A stretch of 17,528 nt of DNA, taken from assembly GCA_900321525.1 (NCBI GenBank), contig ONWL01000049.1, forward strand, positions 1 through 17,528, given 5' to 3'. Below the pieces are notes generated by a model, which was given only the letters and a program-made list of their open reading frames with translations, searched no databases and was not told where the DNA came from. The translations under genes and the position numbers were made by a program. Of this stretch, positions 1-6,273 are shown in pieces. The stretch's first letter is position 1; the number at the start of each line of letters is the position of its first letter. The DNA is from an uncultured Eubacteriales bacterium (GTDB lineage Bacteria; Bacillota; Clostridia; Lachnospirales; Lachnospiraceae).

Positions 1-71
1 TGATTTTGTAAAAAACAGGAACCGTTCCAAAAACACTATTTTGCGAAGGTTTTGCAAAACAAAATTCCCAG

Positions 72-117
72 TGACGCAGGCAAAAACACTTCTTCAAATA
101 GATTGACTTTTGCGTCA
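72..117. promoter_or_regulatory. Inverted repeat TGACGCA / TGCGTCA around the fic module promoter
   Basis: TGACGCA at 72-78 and its exact reverse complement TGCGTCA at 111-117 flank a 32-bp interval. The right arm lies inside the -35/-10 spacer of the promoter at 103-131, where a bound protein would block RNA polymerase. The small HTH protein encoded just downstream is an obvious candidate for autoregulation. The repeat is seen in the sequence; its operator role is inferred, and a 7-bp repeat could arise by chance. Confidence 0.35.
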
Positions 118-131
118 TTTTGGCATATTAT
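103..131 (+). promoter_or_regulatory. Sigma-A type promoter for the HTH-Fic module
   Basis: TTGACT at 103-108 and TATTAT at 126-131 are separated by exactly 17 bp, a near-consensus housekeeping promoter. Transcription would start near 138 and give a leader of about 100 nt before the first start codon at 240. No gene lies between this promoter and the HTH gene. Confidence 0.7.
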
Positions 132-239
132 AAAACAGCAGCATATACATCCCCAAATACCTTATATTAGGTATTTTATTTTTAGCCGATCCAGTACAGC
201 AATATCAGATTCATATCCTTTTGTAGGAGGTGTTTTTAA

Positions 240-446
240 ATGCAACAACCACAAACCGTGAAAGAGTTGCGCCTGGCTATGGGCATGACATTAAAAGAGT
301 TCTCTGAATATTTTGAGACCCCCATACGCACGGTACAACGTTGGGAAGCTTCTCCTGATGCAAGAAGCTACTCCCCATGCCCTGTGAATATCTTTCATTT
401 AATGCTTTACAAATATGAGAGTGAATCAGAAAAAGGTAATTTATAG
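240..446 (+). CDS. Small helix-turn-helix protein, probable antitoxin/regulator of the adjacent Fic protein
   Basis: A 68-residue protein with an XRE-like helix-turn-helix over roughly residues 6-40; the stretch TLKEFSEYFETPIRTVQRWE reads as helix, turn and recognition helix. A TAGGAGGTG Shine-Dalgarno at 224-232 fixes the start at 240. The stop is 56 nt before the start chosen for fic, and both genes probably share the promoter at 103-131. Small HTH proteins encoded beside Fic proteins commonly act as repressors or antitoxins. That role is inferred from position and size; the HTH itself is recognisable. The protein is too short to carry a separate neutralising domain of a known type, so it may only be a regulator. 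Confidence 0.75.
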   Translation: MQQPQTVKELRLAMGMTLKEFSEYFETPIRTVQRWEASPDARSYSPCPVNIFHLMLYKYESESEKGNL

Positions 447-502
447 TCCTAATGTTATCAAATGAACTATATGATGATATATCTAGAATTAGGAGGAATT
501 TT

Positions 503-1141
503 ATGATGATGTACGATACTGCCATTGACATGGCCAAACGATTGCTGGTTGACAGTATTTGGAAAAGTGCTAATTTAGAAGGACTAGGGACTACTTTCCC
601 AAAAACAGAGGCAATCCTGGCCAACGCTCCTACCACTACACGAACAGAAGAAGTCCTGTTCATCGTAAACATGAAACGTGCCTGGCAGTTTCTGTTAGAC
701 AATATTGATTACCGAAACTGCCTTGCCCTGGTCCGTGAATATAATAAGATTGTAGGGGAACTACTCTTCCGCAATGCAGGAGAAATCCGTACGATTCCGG
801 TTCAGATCGGTGGTATTTCCTGGGAATCGGAACTTCCACATGAAGGTACCGTCATTGCTGATCTGGATGTAATTGAGCAAATAGAAGATGTGGAATTAAA
901 GGCTCTGAAGTATTTCTGCTATGTTGCCAGAACACAAATGTTTATAGATGGAAACAAGCGTGTGGCACAGCTGATGGCAAATAAAGTTTTAATTCAGCAT
1001 GACTTAGGTATCTTTCAGATTCCCATTGAGAAATTGGAGGAATTTAAAACACTTCTCCTTTCTTTTTATGAATCAGGGGAAGACGAATCCATCATTTGCT
1101 TTATGAAGGAATTTTGCATCCGCAAAGTTCCCAGATCATGA
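503..1141 (+). CDS. fic: Fic/DOC-family protein with Gln replacing the catalytic His
   Basis: A 212-residue Fic-fold protein. Fic enzymes usually transfer AMP from ATP to a hydroxyl on a target protein, using an HxFx(D/E)GN(G/K)R loop. Here the loop reads QMFIDGNKR (residues 145-153), so Gln145 stands where the catalytic His should be; the second Arg of the classical motif is Gln156. Near the N-terminus SANLEG (residues 22-27) matches the SxxxE(G/N) inhibitory helix of class II Fic proteins. The segment at about 97-112 (IPVQIGG) fits the target-binding flap. I start at 503 rather than at the upstream in-frame ATG 452, because AGGAGG at 491-496 is ideally placed for 503 and 452 has no good site. 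I infer a regulatory, toxin-like or non-AMPylating role in a pair with the upstream HTH gene; the target is unknown. Confidence 0.82.
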   Translation: MMMYDTAIDMAKRLLVDSIWKSANLEGLGTTFPKTEAILANAPTTTRTEEVLFIVNMKRAWQFLLDNIDYRNCLALVREYNKIVGELLFRNAGEIRTIPVQIGGISWESELPHEGTVIADLDVIEQIEDVELKALKYFCYVARTQMFIDGNKRVAQLMANKVLIQHDLGIFQIPIEKLEEFKTLLLSFYESGEDESIICFMKEFCIRKVPRS

Positions 1142-1188
1142 TGCAATACCAATGGCAATACCAAAAGGACCGTAAACCCCCCTAAAGC

Positions 1189-1226
1189 AATGGGACATAC
1201 CACCATTCGTAGCATGTCCCATTTTC
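1189..1226 (+). terminator. Rho-independent terminator after fic
   Basis: AATGGGACAT (1189-1198) and ATGTCCCATT (1214-1223) form a perfect 10-bp stem with a 15-nt loop, followed on the plus strand by a short T run. It lies between the convergent fic and ABC permease genes and may serve both, although the U-tract is weak in either direction. Confidence 0.55.
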
Positions 1227-1245
1227 ACTCATCCAATCCTATTTT

Positions 1246-2037
1246 TCACGCTGCCAAATCTCTTCTTCCATACACCACATGTGCCAACCAGATACTGACC
1301 ACCAGCACCACTGCTCCTATTGCCAAAGCCGTACCTGCAACCGTTCCTGAACTGAACACATCCGCCGCATTTGCGTAGGAGAATGGACTGATCACCTTGT
1401 AATCAGCCAAATCCGGGATGACTCTGGTCATCAAGTCGTATCCATACAAGAGCAGTACCATGCCAAGTCCCAGACCCAGTTGGTTCTTCTTCATCCATGC
1501 AGATAACGCGTAACATATGGCCCCAATTTCTATCTGCATAAACACCTGCATCCCATGATACAATAAAAATTTCTTCACCGGAATGTGTTCTCCCAATCCC
1601 AAAAATCCTAAGCCATACAAGCCTATACAGATCAGATTGAACAACAGGATCAATGTGACCACTGCCCACCATTTTGCCCAGATCACTTTGCTTCTTGCAA
1701 TGGGCAATGAAAACAAAAATTCACTGGTATGTCCATCTTCTTCTTTCGACAGCATCCCCACTCCCAGGATCGCAGCAAACATCCCACCCCCTAATCCATG
1801 AATGGTTCCTACTTCCGTCGCATAAAATCCGGTCAGCGTGACGATGCTCAGCTGGCGCATACCAAAGGCATCGGAAAACGCCCCCATAGAAGCAAAACTC
1901 TCTGCCATACCGGCCATGCTTTCCTGTACACTGGAAAACAGCAAGATGCAGGCAAGTCCCATACTGCCCACACAAACTGCCCAGATCAATAAACTTTTCC
2001 AATTGGATTTTACTTCATGCCGATAAATCACACCCAT
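1246..2037 (-). CDS. ABC-2 type transporter permease
   Basis: A 263-residue integral membrane protein with about six hydrophobic segments (near residues 15-35, 80-95, 117-140, 160-180, 188-205 and 233-255). The segment SKEEDGHTSEFLFSLPIARS (about 97-116) is the cytoplasmic stretch typical of ABC-2 exporter permeases. It is the last gene of the LytTR-controlled operon and pairs with the ATPase at 2205-3026. A GGAGGG Shine-Dalgarno precedes the start at 2037. Unlike the tightly overlapping upstream genes, it is separated from the ATPase by 167 bp with a palindromic operator-like site, so it may have extra regulation. The substrate is unknown; such systems often export peptides or toxic compounds. 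Confidence 0.85.
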   Translation of the reverse strand: MGVIYRHEVKSNWKSLLIWAVCVGSMGLACILLFSSVQESMAGMAESFASMGAFSDAFGMRQLSIVTLTGFYATEVGTIHGLGGGMFAAILGVGMLSKEEDGHTSEFLFSLPIARSKVIWAKWWAVVTLILLFNLICIGLYGLGFLGLGEHIPVKKFLLYHGMQVFMQIEIGAICYALSAWMKKNQLGLGLGMVLLLYGYDLMTRVIPDLADYKVISPFSYANAADVFSSGTVAGTALAIGAVVLVVSIWLAHVVYGRRDLAA

Positions 2038-2168
2038 ATCATTTTCCCTCCATAGTCAATCCACACATAGACAATTGCAGCACTGTTTGAATCATGTAAA
2101 AACAATCGACACATCAAAAATTTTTCGCATCATTTTTTGTAAAATGACGTTTTCTAATTTTTATGTTG

Positions 2169-2182
2169 ACTGATTGGTCAGT
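2169..2182. promoter_or_regulatory. TetR-type operator-like palindrome between ATPase and permease genes
   Basis: ACTGA (2169-2173) and TCAGT (2178-2182) are perfect inverted arms around TTGG, giving ACTGATTGGTCAGT, a form common for TetR-family operators. It lies just past the ATPase stop and upstream of the permease, in an otherwise gene-free 167-bp gap (2038-2204) that also holds an AT-rich CATTTT/AAAATG hairpin. No TetR gene is recognisable in the window. Repressor identity and function are inference. Confidence 0.35.
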
Positions 2183-2204
2183 ACGAGACAAACATAACAA
2201 CGGT

Positions 2205-3026
2205 CTATTGGTAGAAATGCAGGAAGATTTCATCTAATGATGGATCTTCAATCTGCAAATCTGTCAGATTTTGTTTTGCCAGTTCCTGCGTCAATTCATT
2301 TAGATCTCCTTTGAACAAAAAGGACTCTTCCTTCCCATCCCGCACCATCCGAATCCGTTTCGCACTGGTCTTTGTCATATGGGCTACCGTATCCACACAT
2401 TGCAGCTTTCCTTCTTTCATAATGGCAACTTTTTCACAATAATTTTTCACCTCTGAAAGCACATGAGTGGACAGCAGGCAGGTGGTGCCCTCTGCCACAT
2501 ATTCTTTGATCAGAGCAAAAAACTCTCTCTGTATCAATGGGTCTAATCCACTGGTAGGTTCATCAAATACAAACAGCTTTGGTCTGTGCTGCATAGCACA
2601 TACAATGCCAACCTTCTTCCGATTACCCAAAGACAGTTCCCTGATCTTTTTCTCCGGATCAATCTGCAGCCGGTCGCACAGTTTTGCCGCTTCTTCCCTG
2701 CAATCTTTTTTTCTCACATCAGCGGCCAGTTGTATCACCTCTTTCACCCGCATAGAAGGATAAAACATGGCCTCAGAGGGCATATACCCTACTTCTCTCA
2801 AAATCGCTTCTTTGTCCTTCTGAATGTCTTTTCCAAACAGCTGTATCCTGCCCTGCTCAAACCGAAGCAGCCCCAGCATGGCACGAATGGTGGTAGACTT
2901 GCCTGCTCCATTTGGTCCAAGAAAGCCAAAGATACTGCCTTCCTCTACACAAAAACTCACATCCTCTACCCCTCGATGGATTCCATAATGTTTGGTCAAA
3001 TGGTTAATCTCAATCACCTGTTTCAT
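2205..3026 (-). CDS. ABC transporter ATP-binding protein (ABC-2 exporter type)
   Basis: A 273-residue cytoplasmic ATPase that would power the ABC-2 permease downstream. Walker A is GPNGAGKST (37-45), the signature is LSLGNRKK (131-138), Walker B plus D-loop is LFVFDEPTSGLD (151-162) and the switch His lies in STHV near 187. The C-terminal 60 residues form the small accessory domain usual in this branch. The catalytic residues are intact. The start at 3026 has an AAAGGGGG Shine-Dalgarno and overlaps the DUF3021 gene by 17 bp, implying translational coupling. With the LytTR and DUF3021 genes it forms a regulator-membrane protein-exporter arrangement common in Firmicutes. Confidence 0.92.
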   Translation of the reverse strand: MKQVIEINHLTKHYGIHRGVEDVSFCVEEGSIFGFLGPNGAGKSTTIRAMLGLLRFEQGRIQLFGKDIQKDKEAILREVGYMPSEAMFYPSMRVKEVIQLAADVRKKDCREEAAKLCDRLQIDPEKKIRELSLGNRKKVGIVCAMQHRPKLFVFDEPTSGLDPLIQREFFALIKEYVAEGTTCLLSTHVLSEVKNYCEKVAIMKEGKLQCVDTVAHMTKTSAKRIRMVRDGKEESFLFKGDLNELTQELAKQNLTDLQIEDPSLDEIFLHFYQ

Positions 3027-3489
3027 GGTGTTTCCCCCTTTCCTGAAATGCCTTTAAGTCTTCATTCAAATGCTTTTCATCAATCTTCCGTTTGGATTTG
3101 TAAACGAGAAATGCACATAGATAGACCAGGATCATGTACAATGCAAAGCCTACGGTGACTGGCACATTTCTGTCAAACCATTTGCCCAGGAAAGACGCAC
3201 CGGTATAGATTCCGGCACAAAGTGCCATATACCAAACGGTCTTTCCCTGTAACTGCTCTCCTTCATCAAAATTGGACAGCAAATACACCTGTACATAGCC
3301 CATCCCATAGGTGAGAAGAATCATTTCTGCCATATGGATGATGTTGGCTTCCAGACTTCCCCCTGCCAATTGGTAGACAGAATAAAAAAACAGAATACAA
3401 AAGAAATACAGACAGGCTTTGAACTTGATTCCGATTTCCTTCGTCAGATACTGTTCCCAAATAAGCCTGATTTTGTTACGTTTCTCCAT
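3010..3489 (-). CDS. DUF3021-family membrane protein
   Basis: A 159-residue protein with four predicted membrane helices (about residues 25-43, 52-70, 86-103 and 111-129) and charged tails. Small four-helix proteins encoded directly after a LytTR regulator belong to DUF3021; they are thought to work with the regulator, possibly as a membrane-bound partner that controls it, but the mechanism is not established to my knowledge. The gene overlaps the LytTR gene by 14 bp and the ATPase gene by 17 bp. A GGGGGAG site precedes ATG 3489. Family assignment rests on size, topology and context. Confidence 0.82.
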   Translation of the reverse strand: MEKRNKIRLIWEQYLTKEIGIKFKACLYFFCILFFYSVYQLAGGSLEANIIHMAEMILLTYGMGYVQVYLLSNFDEGEQLQGKTVWYMALCAGIYTGASFLGKWFDRNVPVTVGFALYMILVYLCAFLVYKSKRKIDEKHLNEDLKAFQERGKHHETGD

Positions 3490-3931
3490 TGTCTCTCCCC
3501 CCTTTTAATCTTTTTCTAAACTCAGATGCATAGGTTCTGGATATGATGATATGCTCTCCGTTGCACATGACCGCATCAATCCGATTGGAAGGCAGACTTT
3601 TCAGGCTTTCCACTTTGTCAATGTTCACGATCATGGATTTGCTGCATCGAAAAAAGTGCCGTTCCCAAAGCAACTGTTCCAACTGGCTTAACTGGTACTC
3701 CAACCGTACTACCGCTCCTTTTGTATAGGCAAAGGTTTTTCCATCCACACTTTCCACATATAAGATCTGCTCCGGTTTCACGATCACTTTTGTCTCATCC
3801 TTCCACCCCATCAGTCTGGTCTGCCCTTGACCTAAAAAATCCAGGATCTGCCTCACTTCCGGCGTCAACGTGCGATAGTGAACGATCACTTCCTCTTCCC
3901 CTTCTGTAATCTGTTCGATCCGATATCTCAT
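3476..3931 (-). CDS. LytTR-domain DNA-binding regulator
   Basis: A 151-residue regulator. Residues about 45-144 form a LytTR DNA-binding domain, with ILYVESVDGKTFAYT, HFFRCSKSMIVNIDKVESL and a final IIISRTYASEFRKRL as hallmarks. There is no receiver domain, so it is a stand-alone LytTR protein of the type paired with DUF3021 genes. The start at 3931 is supported by an AGGGGG site. A longer frame reaching ATG 4057 exists, but its extra 42 residues lack an RBS and are partly encoded by the end of the fold-back element at 4026-4248, so I reject that extension. It probably controls its own operon (regulator, DUF3021, ATPase, permease). No convincing -35/-10 pair was found between the element and the start. 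Confidence 0.87.
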   Translation of the reverse strand: MRYRIEQITEGEEEVIVHYRTLTPEVRQILDFLGQGQTRLMGWKDETKVIVKPEQILYVESVDGKTFAYTKGAVVRLEYQLSQLEQLLWERHFFRCSKSMIVNIDKVESLKSLPSNRIDAVMCNGEHIIISRTYASEFRKRLKGGRDNGET

Positions 3932-4025
3932 GCTTCCCCCTTTCTGTTCTGCTCTTGATGATTGACTGTAACGATGCATTGTTATGTCCGCTCTGTTTCT
4001 CTTCCTTTCACTCTGTACGTATTCC

Positions 4026-4248
4026 AGGTAATTGCGAAACGCTCCAAAAAGTTTCATCAGTGTTGACTAGGAAGGCAAATATGGCTTTTGAAGGCCACCC
4101 CAAACACCGGTACTTGTTTTTTGGAGCAAATTGCGCACAAAAAGCTTAGTATCCGCTGCGTTTTCACCTGGCGAAAGCTTGCCTGAAAAAGCCATATTGC
4201 CAACGAAGACAACACTCCAAAGAAGTGATTGGCCTTTCACAATTGCCT
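4026..4248. repeat. Fold-back (MITE-like) element A
   Basis: The ends AGGTAATTGCGAAAC (4026-4040) and CTTTCACAATTGCCT (4234-4248) are imperfect inverted copies, AGGYAATTGYGAAA. Pairing resumes further in: AGTGTTG...GGCAAATATGGCTTTT (4059-4089) mirrors AAAAGCCATATTGCC...CAACACT (4187-4216) with few differences, so the whole can fold into a long imperfect hairpin. The outer ends match those of element B (13431-13757). There is no transposase frame, and no clear target duplication. It sits directly upstream of the LytTR gene. The interpretation as a non-autonomous mobile element is inference from shared termini and fold-back structure. Confidence 0.65.
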
Positions 4249-4328
4249 ATGCATCCATTGTATCAGGTATTTTTTGTACAGACAATGCGCATTCCCCAAG
4301 TGACACTTTTTCTCTGCTCAACTGCACA

Positions 4329-4364
4329 AAAAAGCCGTGACCATTCATTTGATCACAGCTTTTT
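4329..4364 (-). terminator. Bidirectional hairpin terminator
   Basis: AAAAAGCCGTGA (4329-4340) and TCACAGCTTTTT (4353-4364) form a 12-bp stem with one mismatch around a 12-nt loop, with A and T runs on the flanks that give U-tracts in both directions. On the minus strand it overlaps the last codons and stop of the decayed gene at 4345-4710, the position expected of that gene's own terminator. Confidence 0.6.
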
Positions 4365-4710
4365 CAACTATTTTTACAACGTTTATATACTCCCTATAAA
4401 AATCATCTGTTGTTAACAGATTCTGAACTCCCCCTCCACCATAAACGGTAATAAAATATACTATTGATATGCAAATAAATTTATTATGTTTAATTCCAAG
4501 TTTGCTTTTCTGATATAATTCACGATAGAAAAAAACTATAAGTTTTTATCTGAATCGTTCATAGATTTGACTATGCTCCTGCACACTTATAAATTTAAGA
4601 AATAATTGTATTTTCCCATCTCCCCGCCACATACAACCAACTTTTTCTAAAAATACATTATTAAAGAATTCCATGTAATCTATATAATAATTAGTACATA
4701 TTCTTTTCTG
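4345..4710 (-). pseudogene. Decayed coding frame with an internal stop, unrecognised
   Basis: A single minus-strand frame with no stop from 4710 to 4549 and again from 4545 to 4345, broken only by TAA at 4546-4548. Before the stop it encodes about 54 residues including YYIDYMEFFNNVFLEK and QLFLKFISVQEHSQIYERFR; after it 66 residues including KLIVFFYRELYQKSKLGIK and ending GGGGVQNLL...EKAVIK. The composition is protein-like on both sides, and a terminator hairpin follows immediately. No start codon with an RBS is visible, so the 5' end is also lost. I do not recognise the family; the aromatic, helical character would be compatible with the C-terminal part of a TetR-type regulator, but that is speculation. 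Strongly AT-rich compared with neighbours. Confidence 0.4.
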
Positions 4711-4792
4711 TCATATCCCATTTTTATAGCGTAAAAATATTGTTATTAAACAGACGCACTACCATCAAGAACTTGATTCTTGTCGATTAAAT

Positions 4793-5269
4793 TTAAAAGC
4801 TCTTTAAAACAAACTGTTTATTCTCAACGCCAAATCCTTTGAAATATATTGCTAATGGACAAGATACTTCTTTTTCACATTGTAACCATGGTTCTTTTGA
4901 GCATATCCTCTCATCAAATGGATCTAATTTACAATTTTTACAATAATCTATCAATCCACAACCACTTTTTGGATGCTCAAAAAATCTTTTTATTCCAATT
5001 GTTGGTACAGGCATATTCTGTAAACCATTTGTACCATACACCTCTCCATTATTATCAATCAGAATCGGAATAGAAAAAAGCTCTATGTAATCATGCATTA
5101 GTTGAGTTGGGTCATTCGTACAAGCTATATCTGTGATAAATAATTTATTATGCATTCTCATTCTATACCCACACTCCAAAAACACTTTCACCTGTGCATT
5201 TACAATATCACAAAAGGGAAGTCCCTTTGGATATAGTGATTCAACACCTGTCTTTGCTTTTTCATATTT
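4793..5269 (-). pseudogene. Cysteine-rich gene fragment, 5' end missing
   Basis: A minus-strand frame open from 5269 (stop at 5270-5272) to 4793, encoding about 158 residues. There is no ATG with an RBS near its beginning; GTG at 5191 is the first plausible initiator and cuts into protein-like sequence such as GVESLYPKGLPFCDIVNAQ. The C-terminal half carries a dense cysteine pattern: SGCGLIDYCKNCKLDPF, then ERIC, WLQC and VSCPLAIYFKG, which could bind Fe-S clusters or zinc. The density recalls the C-terminal cysteine domains of radical-SAM maturases, but the spacing does not fit a SPASM motif and I do not recognise the family. Probably the 3' end of a larger lost gene in an AT-rich decayed stretch; it could instead be an intact small protein starting at GTG 5191. 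Confidence 0.4.
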
Positions 5270-5279
5270 TTACTCTATC

Positions 5280-5423
5280 TTAAAATTGCTCCATTTTGTT
5301 TAACTCTATTATATCATTTTTTGTATCAGTTGCTCTCTGTTCTATCAAAAAATATCTCATCTTAGTGAATATATTGTAATAAACCAACTTATAGTTACAT
5401 GTGTTAATGCTACTCTCCTGCAT
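5280..5423 (-). other. Short open frame of 47 codons in the AT-rich gap, uncertain
   Basis: ATG 5423 to TAA 5280 encodes 47 residues (MQESSINTCNYKLVYYN...). It has no Shine-Dalgarno sequence and lies between the Septu nuclease gene and the cysteine-rich fragment. It may be another remnant of the decayed region or chance. Nothing else is seen in 5270-5488, which is AT-rich and lacks a clear terminator after ptuB. Confidence 0.2.
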
Positions 5424-5488
5424 ATCAATGATTCAGTTTACCAGAATACCTTTTTTAACGGATTGTATTTTACTACAACTCTATGTAC

Positions 5489-6130
5489 TTATCTCTTCAT
5501 CTTTTTATCCAGATACCACAGTACAATGCCAGCATATTCTTTCCGTTTTCCCTCCTGATCCAAGGATGCATAAATATTTCGTAAATGCGCAATATCTGCA
5601 CGTTTCCATGTACCTTGCTTCCGAATCACACTCAATTTTTTGATCACCTCATCCAGAACCGCTTTTCGATTCTCCGGAAGATACTGTTGATGACAATTCA
5701 AATTCAACCTACTGTTCAAATCTTCATTGTGTGTACTGTCTTCCGAATAAATTTCTCCTGAACGATATTGATATCCAATTCCTTGTATATGCTCTGCATT
5801 TCTTGGGTCTATGGCAATGATCTGACTTCCCTTTTGGGAATCACAAGTATCATATCGTCCCTCTAATCCCTCTATGTGTCCCATACAAACGCCAAGCATG
5901 TTTTCATAATCTAATTTTCCTGTTTCATCTAACTCCGCTTCCGGATACCAATGCTCAATTTTCATATGCGCTTCATCTATTCGTCTCATACAATATGCGC
6001 AAAGATATCCCTGTTCCACAAGCAGTTTTTTGCGAATATCCTCTTTATTGCAACCATCATAATACGCAAATGGCTGCTTCCGGTACTGGGTCAATGATAC
6101 AGGTTCTTTTCCCTTTTTAATCCATAACAT
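5489..6130 (-). CDS. ptuB: Septu-type HNH endonuclease (PtuB-like)
   Basis: A 213-residue nuclease. The HNH/zinc core is LCAYCMRRI (C44, C47), KIEHW (H60), YENML (N77), VCMGH (C82) and DTCDSQKG (C96), the layout of the PtuB / retron-associated HNH family (TIGR02646-type). In Septu systems PtuB associates with the PtuA ATPase and cleaves nucleic acid during phage infection. I start at 6130 (MLWIKKGKEP) because GGAGGA lies 7 nt upstream; the in-frame ATG at 6148 has no such site. The displaced 3' end of ptuA stops only 2 nt before this start, the expected arrangement of a coupled ptuA-ptuB pair. The nuclease itself looks intact. Confidence 0.85.
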   Translation of the reverse strand: MLWIKKGKEPVSLTQYRKQPFAYYDGCNKEDIRKKLLVEQGYLCAYCMRRIDEAHMKIEHWYPEAELDETGKLDYENMLGVCMGHIEGLEGRYDTCDSQKGSQIIAIDPRNAEHIQGIGYQYRSGEIYSEDSTHNEDLNSRLNLNCHQQYLPENRKAVLDEVIKKLSVIRKQGTWKRADIAHLRNIYASLDQEGKRKEYAGIVLWYLDKKMKR

Positions 6131-6132
6131 AC

Positions 6133-6273
6133 TTATTCCTCCGGCCATGAAGTTTCAATTTCATATCTCGCACGCAATCCTGCAATCAGTGGAAATTCCG
6201 GTGATGTAGAATCTGCCAATTTGTCTAAAAATATCTTTGCTGTCTGAAAGTCCTCTGCATCCATTGCATCAGA
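6133..6273 (-). pseudogene. ptuA: Displaced 3' end of ptuA in another frame
   Basis: Directly after the premature TGA of the ATPase frame (6269-6271), the shifted frame is open and encodes SDAMDAEDFQTAKIFLDKLA and on to ETSWPEE, stopping at 6133-6135, 2 nt before the ptuB start. Helical sequence of this kind, DAMD..DF..AK..LDKL, is what follows the ATPase core in PtuA-like proteins. Either a base was gained in the TTTT run near 6272-6275 or a stretch of linker was deleted out of frame; I favour a deletion because a linker normally separates the two parts, but cannot prove it from sequence alone. Confidence 0.6.

Noticed and set aside
52..261. 69-codon plus-strand ORF before the HTH gene
   Set aside because: It lies over the promoter and inverted repeat and overlaps the HTH start in another frame; no RBS.
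3932..4057. N-terminal extension of the LytTR protein to ATG 4057
   Set aside because: There is no RBS at 4057, part of the extension is encoded by the end of the fold-back element, and the start at 3931 has a good RBS and gives the usual protein length.
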